Origin: CF-162 sp963667205
GTDB taxonomy: Bacteria > Chloroflexota > Dehalococcoidia > SM23-28-2 > RBG-16-64-32
DNA: 64,000 bases
Assembly: GCA_963667205.1 (NCBI GenBank)
Contig: OY762959.1
Location: 1,736,001 to 1,800,000, forward strand
Reading direction: 5' to 3'
The notes beneath the pieces were generated by a model. The model searched no databases. It had not been told where the DNA came from and saw only the letters and a list, made by a program, of their open reading frames with translations. Within the stretch, counting starts at the first letter, position 1. Every line of letters begins with the position of its first letter. This document shows, one piece after another, positions 24,521 through 41,613 of the stretch. A program made the position numbers and the translations under genes.

Positions 24521-25240
24521 TTAGTTCTCGGCCGCGGCGCCCGAGCCACCGCCAGCGGGGTCCATGCGGACGGGCGGGCCCATCGTGGTCGTTAGCGTCA
24601 TCGTGCGGATGTAGTGGCCCTTAGAGCCGGAAGGCTTCTCGCGGCGGATGGCGTCCATCAGCGAGGCCAGGTTGTCGACGAGCGCCTCCTCCGAGAAGCT
24701 GATCTTGCCGATCGGCACGTGGACGAGGTTCGTGCGGTCAGTCCGGAACTCGACGCGTCCCTGCTTGGCGTCCTTGATCGCCCGCGGCAGGTCTTCGCCG
24801 TTGACGACGGTGTTCGTGCGCGGGTTCGGCATCAGCCCGCGCGGGCCGAGGACGCGCCCCAGCTTACCGACCTTCCCCATCATGTCCTTCGTGGCGAGCG
24901 CGATCTCGAAGTCGACGTAGCCCTCTTCCACCTTCTTGATCAGCACGTCGCCGCCCACTTCGTCTGCGTCCGCTTCCTCGGCCAGGCGAGCGGCTTCACC
25001 TTCGGCGAAGACGAGCACGCGCTGGCTCTTGCCGAGGCCGTGCGGCAGGAGGATCGTTCCGCGCAGCTGCTGGTCGGCGTGGCGAGAGTCGAGGCCGGTG
25101 CGGATGTGCAGTTCGACGGTCTCGTCGAACTTGGCGGAGGCGATCTGCTTGAGGAGAGCGATCGCTTCCTTCGCGTTGTACTCTTTGGAATCGTCGATCT
25201 TCGCGGCGGCGTCGACGTAGTTCTTTCCGTGCTTAGGCAT
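24521..25240 (-). CDS. rplA: 50S ribosomal protein L1
   Basis: 239 residues. The N-terminus KHGKNYVDAAAKIDDSKEYN, the block GTILLPHGLGKSQRVLVFAEGE and the motif GKLGRVLGPRGLMPNPRTNTV are diagnostic. L1 binds 23S rRNA at the E-site stalk and can repress its own operon. Its start overlaps the rplK stop by eight bases, indicating coupled translation. The tail is Gly/Ala-rich as in many bacteria. Confidence 0.97.
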   Translation of the reverse strand: MPKHGKNYVDAAAKIDDSKEYNAKEAIALLKQIASAKFDETVELHIRTGLDSRHADQQLRGTILLPHGLGKSQRVLVFAEGEAARLAEEADADEVGGDVLIKKVEEGYVDFEIALATKDMMGKVGKLGRVLGPRGLMPNPRTNTVVNGEDLPRAIKDAKQGRVEFRTDRTNLVHVPIGKISFSEEALVDNLASLMDAIRREKPSGSKGHYIRTMTLTTTMGPPVRMDPAGGGSGAAAEN

Positions 25241-25670
25241 CTGCGTTCCTCGGGTAATCGACGCCCATGCTACGGCAGGTGCCTTCGACCATGCGCATGG
25301 CGGCCTCTACATCGTTGGCGTTAAGGTCCTTCATCTTCGTCTCGGCGATCTGCCGAATCTGGTCTCGCGTGATCATGCCGACCTTCTCGCGCTTCTGTGC
25401 GGGGCTGCCCTTTTCGATGCCGATCGTCTTGCGGATCAGGTCGGAAGCGGGCGGCGTCTTGAGGACGAAAGTGAACGAGCGGTCCTCATAGATGTTGATC
25501 TCGACCGGAATGATGGCGCCCCCCTGGCTGGACGTGCGCTCGTTGTACTCCTTGACGAAGCCCATGATGTTGGCGCCGTGCTGGCCCAACGCCGGGCCCA
25601 CCGGTGGCGCAGGGGTTGCCTGGCCTGCCGGCAACTGGAGCTTGACGACGGCGCGGATCTTCTTAGCCAT
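25233..25670 (-). CDS. rplK: 50S ribosomal protein L11
   Basis: 145 residues, the usual size. AVVKLQLPAGQATPAPPVGPALGQHGANIMGFVKEYN, including the Pro-rich thiostrepton-binding region, and the C-terminal RNA-binding domain ending VEGTCRSMGVDY are conserved. It forms the base of the L7/L12 stalk. It lies 56 bases after nusG and overlaps rplA. Confidence 0.97.
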   Translation of the reverse strand: MAKKIRAVVKLQLPAGQATPAPPVGPALGQHGANIMGFVKEYNERTSSQGGAIIPVEINIYEDRSFTFVLKTPPASDLIRKTIGIEKGSPAQKREKVGMITRDQIRQIAETKMKDLNANDVEAAMRMVEGTCRSMGVDYPRNADA

Positions 25671-25726
25671 AGCGGTACACTCTTCCGGTCATGAGATAGT
25701 AGCGTATCCCGGCGCGGCGAGCTTTC

Positions 25727-26401
25727 CTACAGGCGCTCCACCTGCAGGAAGTCAAGCTCGACGGGCGTCTCCCTCCCAAAGATCGAGACGGAGACTTTCA
25801 CCTTGCCCTTTTCTGGGTTGATGTCTTCCACGGTGCCGACGAAGTCGGAGAACGGTCCATCGACGACGCGCACGCTCTGACCGACGCCGAAGCCGACCTT
25901 GATGATCGGCTCTTCGGCCTTCATCTGGCGGATGATCGACTGCACCTCCGCCCTTTCGAGCGGTGTGGGCGCGGTGCCTGAACCGACGAAGCCGGTGACT
26001 CCGGGCGAATTACGCACGACGGTCCAGGCCTTGCTGGAGAGCGCCTTGTCGGCCTCGCTGGCGGCGGGATCTTCTTGCTGCAACGTGATCATATGGATCA
26101 GGACGTAGCCGGGGAAGATCTTACGCGGCACGGTCCGGCGCTGGCCGTCACGGATCTCGATCTCTTCGACGGAAGGAACGATGACGTGGTAGACGAGGTC
26201 CTCCGCGTCCATGGACTTGACCCGCTGGTCGAGGTTCGTCTTGACCTTGTCCTCGTAGCCAGAGTACGTGTGGATGACGTACCAGGAGTGACCGGGCCGG
26301 AACATCTCCTCTTCGGTGGTCTCCAGGCGAGGCGTCTTCGGCTCCGGGGATGCCTCATCCTCGACGACGATTTGCGTTGCGCTCTTTCGCTTCTTAGCCA
26401 T
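25727..26401 (-). CDS. nusG: Transcription termination/antitermination factor NusG
   Basis: 224 residues from the ATG at 26401 (an alternative start three codons up is possible). A charged N-terminal extension of about 35 residues precedes the NGN domain (SWYVIHTYSGYEDKVKTNL, then FPGYVLIHM), and the C-terminal KOW domain has VGQSVRVVDGPFSDFVGTVEDI. NusG binds RNA polymerase and links it to Rho or the ribosome. It lies in the usual secE-nusG-rplK order. Confidence 0.96.
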   Translation of the reverse strand: MAKKRKSATQIVVEDEASPEPKTPRLETTEEEMFRPGHSWYVIHTYSGYEDKVKTNLDQRVKSMDAEDLVYHVIVPSVEEIEIRDGQRRTVPRKIFPGYVLIHMITLQQEDPAASEADKALSSKAWTVVRNSPGVTGFVGSGTAPTPLERAEVQSIIRQMKAEEPIIKVGFGVGQSVRVVDGPFSDFVGTVEDINPEKGKVKVSVSIFGRETPVELDFLQVERL

Positions 26402-26413
26402 TACCGCCACCCA

Positions 26414-26725
26414 CTAGTTCAGCAACGTCTGGTCGATGAACCAGCCGAAGCCGATGTCGATCGCGCCGAGGACGGCGCCGGTGAGGATCGTGACGATGAC
26501 GACGACGATCGTCAGGTAGACGACGTCGCCGCGCTCCGGCCAGACTACCTTGCGTAGCTCCGTGATGATATCCATGAGGAAACGAGGGCGCCAAGAGAGT
26601 AGCCCGCCGCCACCACTGCCCGAAGTGGGCGGGCTCTGGCCCGTGCTGGGCAGGGCGCGCTGAGCGCCACCCCGCTTGGACTTCGGCTCCCGCGTCTTCT
26701 GGCGCCGGATCGCGCGGTTACTCAC
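26414..26725 (-). CDS. secE: Preprotein translocase subunit SecE
   Basis: 103 residues starting at GTG, which directly abuts the rpmG stop codon. A positively charged, low-complexity N-terminal extension of about 50 residues precedes the conserved part: FLMDIITELRKVVWPERGDV and one membrane helix (about 75-98). It clamps SecY in the translocon. The extension is common in high-GC lineages. Confidence 0.93.
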   Translation of the reverse strand: MSNRAIRRQKTREPKSKRGGAQRALPSTGQSPPTSGSGGGGLLSWRPRFLMDIITELRKVVWPERGDVVYLTIVVVIVTILTGAVLGAIDIGFGWFIDQTLLN

Positions 26726-26890
26726 CTAGCGGGCCTCCTTGAACATGCGGTGGCCGCGGCAGCGCGGGCAATATTTGCGCAACTCTAGGCGGTCCGGGTC
26801 GTTCTGCCGGTTCTTGGTTGTCGTGTACGGACGCACGCGGCAATCTGGGCAGGCCAGATCAATCGGCATGCGGTTATCCTTCTTGGCCAT
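26726..26890 (-). CDS. rpmG: 50S ribosomal protein L33
   Basis: 54 residues: MAKKDNRMPIDLACPDCRVR at the start, then TTTKNRQNDPDRLELRKYCP with CPRCRGH near the end. Two CxxC pairs (Cys14/Cys17 and Cys41/Cys44) identify the zinc-binding form of L33. It lies 11 bases downstream of tuf and immediately before secE, a common bacterial order. The last residues are KEAR followed by TAG. Confidence 0.93.
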   Translation of the reverse strand: MAKKDNRMPIDLACPDCRVRPYTTTKNRQNDPDRLELRKYCPRCRGHRMFKEAR

Positions 26891-26901
26891 CTATCTCCAG
26901 C

Positions 26902-28101
26902 TTACTTCAGGATCTTCGTCAGAACCCCGGCGCCCACGGTGCGGCCGCCTTCGCGAATGGCGAAGTGCACACCCTCTTCCAGCGCGACCGGAGTGATCAG
27001 GTCCACCGTCATCTTGATGTTGTCGCCGGGCATCACCATCTCCACGCCGTCGGGGAGCTTGATGCTGCCGGTAACGTCGGTCGTGCGGATGTAGAACTGC
27101 GGGCGGTAGCCGTTGAAGAACGGCGTGTGCCGGCCGCCCTCTTCCTTGCTCAGGCAGTAGACCTCCGCCTCGAAGTCGGTGTGCGGCGTGATTGAGCCGG
27201 GATGGGCCAAAACCTGTCCGCGTTCGACGTCGTCGCGTTCCATGCCGCGCAGCAGACAGCCGACGTTGTCGCCGGCCTCGCCCTGGTCCAGCGTCTTCTG
27301 GAACATCTCGACGCCGGTGCAGACGGTCTTGCGGGTTTCACCGAAGCCGACGACCTCGATCTCTTCGCCGGACTTGACGATGCCACGCTCGACACGGCCG
27401 GTGACGACGGTGCCACGGCCCTTGATGCCAAACACGTCTTCGACCGGCATGAGGAACGGCTTGTCGCGCGGTCGGTCCGGCTCCGGGATGAATGAGTCGA
27501 TCGCGTCCATTAGCTGAAGGATCGGCTTGTACTCCTCGGCGTCCACGTCGGTGGAATCGCTTTCGAGAGCCTTGAGGGCGCTGCCGCGCACGATCGGCGT
27601 GTCATCGCCTGGGAAGTCGTATTTGGTCAGCAGCTCGCGGATCTCCAGCTCGACGAGGTCCAGCAACTCCGGGTCCTCCATCATGTCCACCTTGTTGAGG
27701 AAGACGACCATGGCGGGCACTTCCACCTGGCGGGCCAGAAGGACGTGCTCCCGCGTCTGGGGCATGGGGCCATCGTTGGCGGCGACGACGAGGACTGCGC
27801 CGTCCATCTGGGCGGCGCCGGTGATCATGTTCTTGATGTAGTCGGCGTGGCCGGGGCAGTCGATGTGCGCGTAGTGCCGTTTGTCCGTCTCATACTCGAC
27901 GTGCGCGATGGCGATGGTAATACCGCGGTCGCGCTCTTCCGGCGCCTTGTCAATGCTGAAGAAGTCACGATACTCGGCCTGCTGCTTCAACGCCAGAACC
28001 TTGGTGATGGCAGCGGTCAGCGTTGTCTTGCCGTGGTCTATGTGACCGATCGTTCCGACGTTGAGGTGCGGCTTCGTTCGTACGAACTTTTGCTTGGCCA
28101 T
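26902..28101 (-). CDS. tuf: Elongation factor Tu
   Basis: 399 residues. GTPase motifs are GHIDHGKTTL (18-27), DCPGHADY and NKVDM, followed by beta-barrel domains 2 and 3 (KPFLMPVEDVFGIKGRGTVVTG and the C-terminal REGGRTVGAGVLTKI). It delivers aminoacyl-tRNA to the ribosome. The start is supported by a strong AGGAGGAAAG site 8-10 bases upstream. The gene follows three tRNA genes on the same strand, resembling the E. coli thrU-tyrU-glyT-thrT-tufB unit. Confidence 0.98.
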   Translation of the reverse strand: MAKQKFVRTKPHLNVGTIGHIDHGKTTLTAAITKVLALKQQAEYRDFFSIDKAPEERDRGITIAIAHVEYETDKRHYAHIDCPGHADYIKNMITGAAQMDGAVLVVAANDGPMPQTREHVLLARQVEVPAMVVFLNKVDMMEDPELLDLVELEIRELLTKYDFPGDDTPIVRGSALKALESDSTDVDAEEYKPILQLMDAIDSFIPEPDRPRDKPFLMPVEDVFGIKGRGTVVTGRVERGIVKSGEEIEVVGFGETRKTVCTGVEMFQKTLDQGEAGDNVGCLLRGMERDDVERGQVLAHPGSITPHTDFEAEVYCLSKEEGGRHTPFFNGYRPQFYIRTTDVTGSIKLPDGVEMVMPGDNIKMTVDLITPVALEEGVHFAIREGGRTVGAGVLTKILK

Positions 28102-28241
28102 CCTGGGGCTTTCCTCCTATTAAATCGGCTCGCGCCGTCCGGTCAGCTGTTGGCCGACCCAACTATGATAGCGCGGCGGTGTGATACAGGAAACCGGCGT
28201 CTTCCGCTCGGCTGCCTGCGCTTTATGTGGTTATCGGGCGC

Positions 28242-28317
28242 TGGAGCCCACGACCGGACTCGAACCGGTGACCCCGTTCTTACCAAGAACGTGCTCTACC
28301 AACTGAGCTACGTGGGC
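28242..28317 (-). tRNA. tRNA-Thr (GGT anticodon)
   Basis: Cloverleaf on the minus strand: acceptor GCCCACG/CGTGGGC, anticodon stem CGTTC/GAACG enclosing TTGGTAA (anticodon GGT), T arm ACCGG-TTCGAGT-CCGGT, discriminator T and encoded CCA. It is the last tRNA before tuf, 140 bases upstream of it. Confidence 0.96.
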
Positions 28318-28337
28318 CCGCCGTTCTCCCTCAATTC

Positions 28338-28425
28338 TGGTGGCGGGGGCAGGATTCGAACCTGCGTAGCCCGTCAGGGCGCCGAGTTTACAGCCCGGTG
28401 CATTTGACCGCTCTGCCACCCCGCC
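28338..28425 (-). tRNA. tRNA-Tyr (GTA anticodon)
   Basis: Class II tRNA on the minus strand with a long variable arm. Acceptor GGCGGGG/CCCCGCC, anticodon stem CCGGG/CTCGG enclosing CTGTAAA (anticodon GTA), T loop TTCGAAT, discriminator A and encoded CCA. It lies 20 bases from the following tRNA-Thr(GGT). Confidence 0.95.
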
Positions 28426-28436
28426 GGTTTCTCGAC

Positions 28437-28471
28437 GGAACCTGGAACCTGGAACCTGGGTCATGGGTCAT
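28437..28471. repeat. Two short tandem 7-mer repeats between tRNA genes
   Basis: GGAACCT occurs three times in tandem (28437-28457), directly followed by GGGTCAT twice (28458-28471). They lie in the 87-base spacer between tRNA-Thr(TGT) and tRNA-Tyr. No tRNA remnant is visible in the spacer. Confidence 0.7.
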
Positions 28472-28512
28472 GGAACCCGCGTTCCCTGGTCCCGTTCCGT
28501 GTCCCATTGTCC

Positions 28513-28587
28513 TGGAGCCGAAGGTGGGAATCGAACCCACAACCTAGCGATTACAAATCGCTTGCGCTACCATTGCGCCACTTCGGC
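28513..28587 (-). tRNA. tRNA-Thr (TGT anticodon)
   Basis: Cloverleaf on the minus strand: acceptor GCCGAAG/CTTCGGC, anticodon stem AGCGA/TCGCT enclosing TTTGTAA (anticodon TGT), T arm GTGGG-TTCGATT-CCCAC, discriminator T and encoded CCA. It is the first gene of the tRNA-tuf unit. Confidence 0.96.
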
Positions 28588-28637
28588 CAGCGTTTCCGCC
28601 GAACGCCAAAAAAATCGCCCCACAAGGAGGCTTCTAC

Positions 28638-28667
28638 AGTATAGGTGTCCCCGTAGCAGGCAGTCAA
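28638..28667 (-). promoter_or_regulatory. Strong sigma70-type promoter of the tRNA-tuf operon
   Basis: On the minus strand TTGACT (28662-28667) and TATACT (28638-28643) are 18 bases apart, close to consensus. It overlaps the end of ispF and would start transcription about 45 bases before tRNA-Thr(TGT), reading through the three tRNAs toward tuf. Confidence 0.75.
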
Positions 28668-29146
28668 GGATTTCGGGCCTCCCGAAGCAGCGCGACGGCG
28701 ACTGCCGCGATCGCCTCACCCCGGCCGATGTCACCGACGCCATCGTTCGTCTTCGCCTTCACGCTGACCGCGGTTTCGGAGACGCCGGCCAACTCCGCCA
28801 TGCGCTTGCGCATCGCCGATATGTGCGGAGCGAGTCGCGGCCTCTCCGCGATGATCGTGACGTCGACGTTTTCGACGGCGTATCCGGCGTCCCGCAGGAG
28901 CGCCAGCGTCTTCGCCAGCAGGTCGGCGCTGTCTGCATCCTTCCATTCGGGGTCGTCCGCCGGGAAGTGCGTGCCGATGTCGCCGAGGGCGGACGCTCCC
29001 AGCAAGGCGTCGATCACGGCGTGCAGGACAACGTCGGCGTCGGAGTGGCCCGCCAGGCCCTTCTCCCCCGGCAGCGCGACGCCGCCGAGGACGAGCGAAC
29101 GGCCGGGGCCGAAGCGGTGGATGTCGTAGCCGATGCCGATTCGCAT
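28664..29146 (-). CDS. ispF: 2-C-methyl-D-erythritol 2,4-cyclodiphosphate synthase
   Basis: 160 residues. The metal ligands lie in GIGYDIHRF (Asp8, His10) and AGHSDADV (His42). Conserved blocks GDIGTHFPADDPEWK and KAKTNDGVGDIGRGEAIAA are present. It closes the cyclodiphosphate ring in the MEP isoprenoid pathway. It starts four bases after the ispD stop, so the two enzymes, which act two steps apart, are co-expressed. Its 3' end contains the promoter for the tRNA-tuf unit. Confidence 0.96.
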   Translation of the reverse strand: MRIGIGYDIHRFGPGRSLVLGGVALPGEKGLAGHSDADVVLHAVIDALLGASALGDIGTHFPADDPEWKDADSADLLAKTLALLRDAGYAVENVDVTIIAERPRLAPHISAMRKRMAELAGVSETAVSVKAKTNDGVGDIGRGEAIAAVAVALLREARNP

Positions 29147-29150
29147 GGCG

Positions 29151-29819
29151 CTAGTGCAGGTACGGTTCCGCCAGCATCAGGTCCTCTGCGGTGGTGATCT
29201 TGACGTTGCGGCTACTGCCTGCGAACGTTGCCACGGCGTGGCCGAGCGCCTCAACCATCGCCGCGTCGTCCGTTACGTCGTCGCTGACCTCGTCGTGCGC
29301 GCGAACGAGAAGGTCGTAGCGAAAGACCTGTGGCGTCTGCACGGCGACAAGGCGCGAGCGGTCCAGCGTGCGCGTGATCGTGCCGGTCTCGTCGATCTCC
29401 TTGATCGTGTCGGCCAGCGGCACCACCGGCACGGCGGCAGCGCTCTCTCGCGCTGCTTCCAGCCCGCGGGAGATCAAGCCCGGCCGAACGAGCGGGCGGC
29501 CGCCATCGTGCACCGCTACCAGATCGCACGAGCCCAGAGCCGCGAGCCCGCACTTCACGGAGTCCTGCCGTCGGGGGCCCCCGGTGCAGACGGTGGCGAC
29601 CTTCGCAAAGCCCTCTTCGGCGACGAGCGCCTGGCCGCGACCAAGGTTCGCCTCCGAGGTGACGAGGACGTAGCGGTCGATCTCCTCGCAGCTCTCGAAG
29701 GCGGCGACGGCGTGCGCCAGCAGCGGCCTGCCGGCGACGAGCGAGAACAGCTTGTCGGCGCCGCCCATCCGAATCCCGGCGCCGGCGGCGACGATGACTC
29801 CTCCACAGACCTCAGGCAT
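29151..29819 (-). CDS. ispD: 2-C-methyl-D-erythritol 4-phosphate cytidylyltransferase
   Basis: 222 residues. The nucleotide-binding start is VIVAAGAGIRMGGADK, with VHDGGRPLVRP near residue 103 and a Thr-Asp-Asp-Ala-Ala-Met-Val-Glu segment near 185 typical of IspD. It makes CDP-methylerythritol from MEP and CTP in the MEP pathway. It forms a two-gene unit with ispF, the usual pairing, and lies 40 bases after the VTT membrane gene on the same strand. Confidence 0.95.
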   Translation of the reverse strand: MPEVCGGVIVAAGAGIRMGGADKLFSLVAGRPLLAHAVAAFESCEEIDRYVLVTSEANLGRGQALVAEEGFAKVATVCTGGPRRQDSVKCGLAALGSCDLVAVHDGGRPLVRPGLISRGLEAARESAAAVPVVPLADTIKEIDETGTITRTLDRSRLVAVQTPQVFRYDLLVRAHDEVSDDVTDDAAMVEALGHAVATFAGSSRNVKITTAEDLMLAEPYLH

Positions 29820-29859
29820 ACGCCGCCACTATAGCGCAGCGTCTCCGGTGGGTGCCGGA

Positions 29860-30511
29860 TCAGGCCAGGCTGCTGAAGATCGTGACGCCGGCGCTGGCCA
29901 TCCCGGCCAGCCACATGTCCTTGATGATCTTCCCGCCGAGGACAGCGAAGAAGAAGCTCCGCATTGGCATCTGCACGGCGCCGGCGGCGATGCCCACGAA
30001 ATCGAAGAGCGGGTTCGGGATCGTGGACATGACGAAGAGCGTCAGCACTCCCCGTCGCTCCATCCAGCGCCGGATGCGAGCGTACGATGGCCGCTGTTCG
30101 ATGATTACGCGGCCGCCGTAGCCTGCGGCGTAGCCGGAGAACTCGCCGATCGCCTCGCCCAGCCCGGCGACGAGGCCGACGCAGATCCAGGCCGGGATAC
30201 CGAAGACGTCATCGAGCAGCGCGCCGCCGCCGAGAACGCTGGCCGCCGCGGGCGATGGCAGCAAGATGGAAGAAGCGCCGACGAGGTTGATGACGAAGAC
30301 GCCAAAGTAGCCGTAGCTGCGCAGGTTCGAGACGTCGGTGCTGAAGTAGAAGAAGCCGATCGCAAAGAAGCGTGAGCATGAAGGCGACGCCCACAAGCAG
30401 TGTGTACTCCAGGCGCCAGTGGAACCGCCCCGTGGCTTCCAGAACCCGGGAGGGCTCCAACTCCTCCGCTTCTTCGTGGACGATCGTGGGTCCGCCAGCC
30501 TCGTCTGTCAT
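29860..30511 (-). CDS. VTT-domain (DedA/SNARE-associated-like) membrane protein, frameshifted
   Basis: Two minus-strand frames join into one sensible protein of about 216 residues. The first part, from ATG 30511, has a polar N-terminus and the start of a membrane helix (YTLLVGVAFMLTLL). The second continues the helix (FAIGFFYFSTDVSNL) and carries the VTT features: an intramembrane stretch with LLPSPAAASVLGGG, then GEFSGYAAGYGG and STIPNPLFDFVGIAAGAV. Joining them needs a change of one base near 30364-30371. Without it, only the C-terminal 160-178 residues are made. VTT proteins are linked to lipid scrambling or transport; the substrate here is unknown. It precedes ispD on the same strand. Confidence 0.7.
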
Positions 30512-30729
30512 CGGCTGACAGTCAAGGAGAGGGCCAGAGCGCACCCGCTCGCCCCGTCTTGGGTCAATGCCAACGCCTCTCCGATCGCGAACGCGTGTTT
30601 GCCCGCCGCAGCGGGGATACGGCATTCATTCGATTCTAGCACCGCCCGCTACGAGCGCCGTACGTCTTTTGCATTTGGAAACGCCTGACCGGCGGCATAG
30701 TTACGAGGCCGCGCCGGACGGCTCGCCGG

Positions 30730-32010
<1,281 letters not shown>

Positions 32011-32064
32011 GCGGGTCTGGCCCTGCGGACATTATAGGCCTGCGCGCGGCGGACCGTAGGCGCT

Positions 32065-32095
32065 GAGAAGCCCGGCTGTGGAGGCCGGGCTTCTC
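32065..32095. terminator. Perfect hairpin after rpoC, probable terminator
   Basis: GAGAAGCCCGGC and GCCGGGCTTCTC form a perfect 12-bp stem with a seven-base loop, 25 bases past the rpoC stop. There is no T-run on either strand, so it may be a processing or 3'-end stabilising hairpin instead of a classical intrinsic terminator. Confidence 0.5.
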
Positions 32096-32119
32096 GGTTG
32101 GTTGCCGGAGCTTGGTTCG

Positions 32120-40463
<8,344 letters not shown>

Positions 40464-40584
40464 GCAGAACTCTCCCTCCGAGAGGCTAGAAACGAAAGAC
40501 TGAGCGGGCGACAGGGCCTGAGGTCAAAGGCAAAAAGATACAGGGAATAGAATCTGGGGGGTTTCGACAACCATCCAGTTAGCC

Positions 40585-40613
40585 ATTCTAGTGAGCGCCC
40601 AGTCAAAAGTCAA
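40585..40613 (-). promoter_or_regulatory. Strong sigma70-type promoter of rpoBC
   Basis: On the minus strand TTGACT (40608-40613) and TAGAAT (40585-40590) are 17 bases apart. A second TTGACT overlaps the spacer seven bases closer (40601-40606). The start would lie about 115 bases upstream of the rpoB ATG, leaving a long untranslated leader with no obvious hairpin. Confidence 0.75.
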
Positions 40614-40656
40614 TACTGCACCAACTGTTTTCTTGCTGCCTGCGCAGATACGGTGC

Positions 40657-41613
40657 CTATTCGCCCACCGCGGCCGGTGGTACAGGTTCATGCGGGCGTA
40701 GCCTGGATGGGGAGTCGCCGCGCATTACCGTGGTCACGCCGGCGATGATCAGCAGGAAGCCGGCGATCGTGTTCACGCCGACGCCTTCGTCGAGCACCAG
40801 CCAGCCCAGGAACAGAGCCAGCACGGGCACGATGTACGTGACGAGCGACGCCCGCACGCTGCCGATGTTCTCGATCAGCCAGACGAAGGCGATGTAGCCG
40901 AGGCCGGTGCCCAGCGCGCCGAGGGCAAGCAGCGAGCCCCAGGCCTCAAGGCTCAGCGAGTAGTTGGGCTTTCCTGAAACCGCGACAAGCGCGATCGCGG
41001 AGATGATGACCGCGACGACCAGCTGAATCGTCGTCAGGCTGAGGGCGTCCTCCTCACGGAGGAGCCTGCGCATGTAGACCGCGCTGGCGCCGTAGAAGAG
41101 CGCTGCGCCGACCACCGCGAGCTGGCCGGCGACGTTCGAGTCCGTCACGTCGAGCGATTCGGTGCCGGTGAGCACCGCCACGCCGACGAACCCCAGCAGC
41201 AGGCCGCCGAGGCGGGCGGGCGTGAAGTGCTCCTCATCGAGGGCGATGGCGGCGACAACGGCCGTGAAGATCGGCACCATCGCGTTGAGGACGGACGCCG
41301 TTCCGCTCTCGATGTGCTGTTCTCCCCACGAGATCAGCGTGAACGGCAGGATGTTCGCCAGCATCGCCAGAACGGTGACGCGCGCCACTAGGACCGGCGT
41401 CACGGTCACGCGGTGCCGGGTAAAAAGGACGTAGGCGCCGACGGCCAGTGCGCCGAAGAACGTCCGGCCTGCGACGACCTCCAAAGGCCCCGTCTCGTCG
41501 ACGATGACCTTGATGAACATGAACGAGCCACCCCAGATGCCGCCCAGCGCGAACCATGTCGGAATTGCGCGCCCCACGGGCCCGTGGGGCGCTGGAAGGC
41601 CGGGGCTGCTCAA
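40657..41613 (-). CDS. EamA/DMT-family transporter
   Basis: 318 residues with about ten membrane helices in two EamA repeats, the second starting near residue 165 (VVGAALFYGASAVYMRRLL). The pattern FALGGIWGGSFMFIK at the start and AWGSLLALGALGTGLGYIAFVWLIENIG in the second repeat are typical of drug/metabolite exporters. The substrate is unknown. Its start overlaps the stop of the Ada-like gene by four bases, so it is co-translated with a DNA-methylation-damage gene, an unusual partner. Confidence 0.9.
   Translation of the reverse strand: MSSPGLPAPHGPVGRAIPTWFALGGIWGGSFMFIKVIVDETGPLEVVAGRTFFGALAVGAYVLFTRHRVTVTPVLVARVTVLAMLANILPFTLISWGEQHIESGTASVLNAMVPIFTAVVAAIALDEEHFTPARLGGLLLGFVGVAVLTGTESLDVTDSNVAGQLAVVGAALFYGASAVYMRRLLREEDALSLTTIQLVVAVIISAIALVAVSGKPNYSLSLEAWGSLLALGALGTGLGYIAFVWLIENIGSVRASLVTYIVPVLALFLGWLVLDEGVGVNTIAGFLLIIAGVTTVMRGDSPSRLRPHEPVPPAAVGE

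Noticed and set aside
28437..28471. Possible CRISPR array
   Set aside because: The units are only seven bases long, directly abutting, with no spacers and no cas genes.
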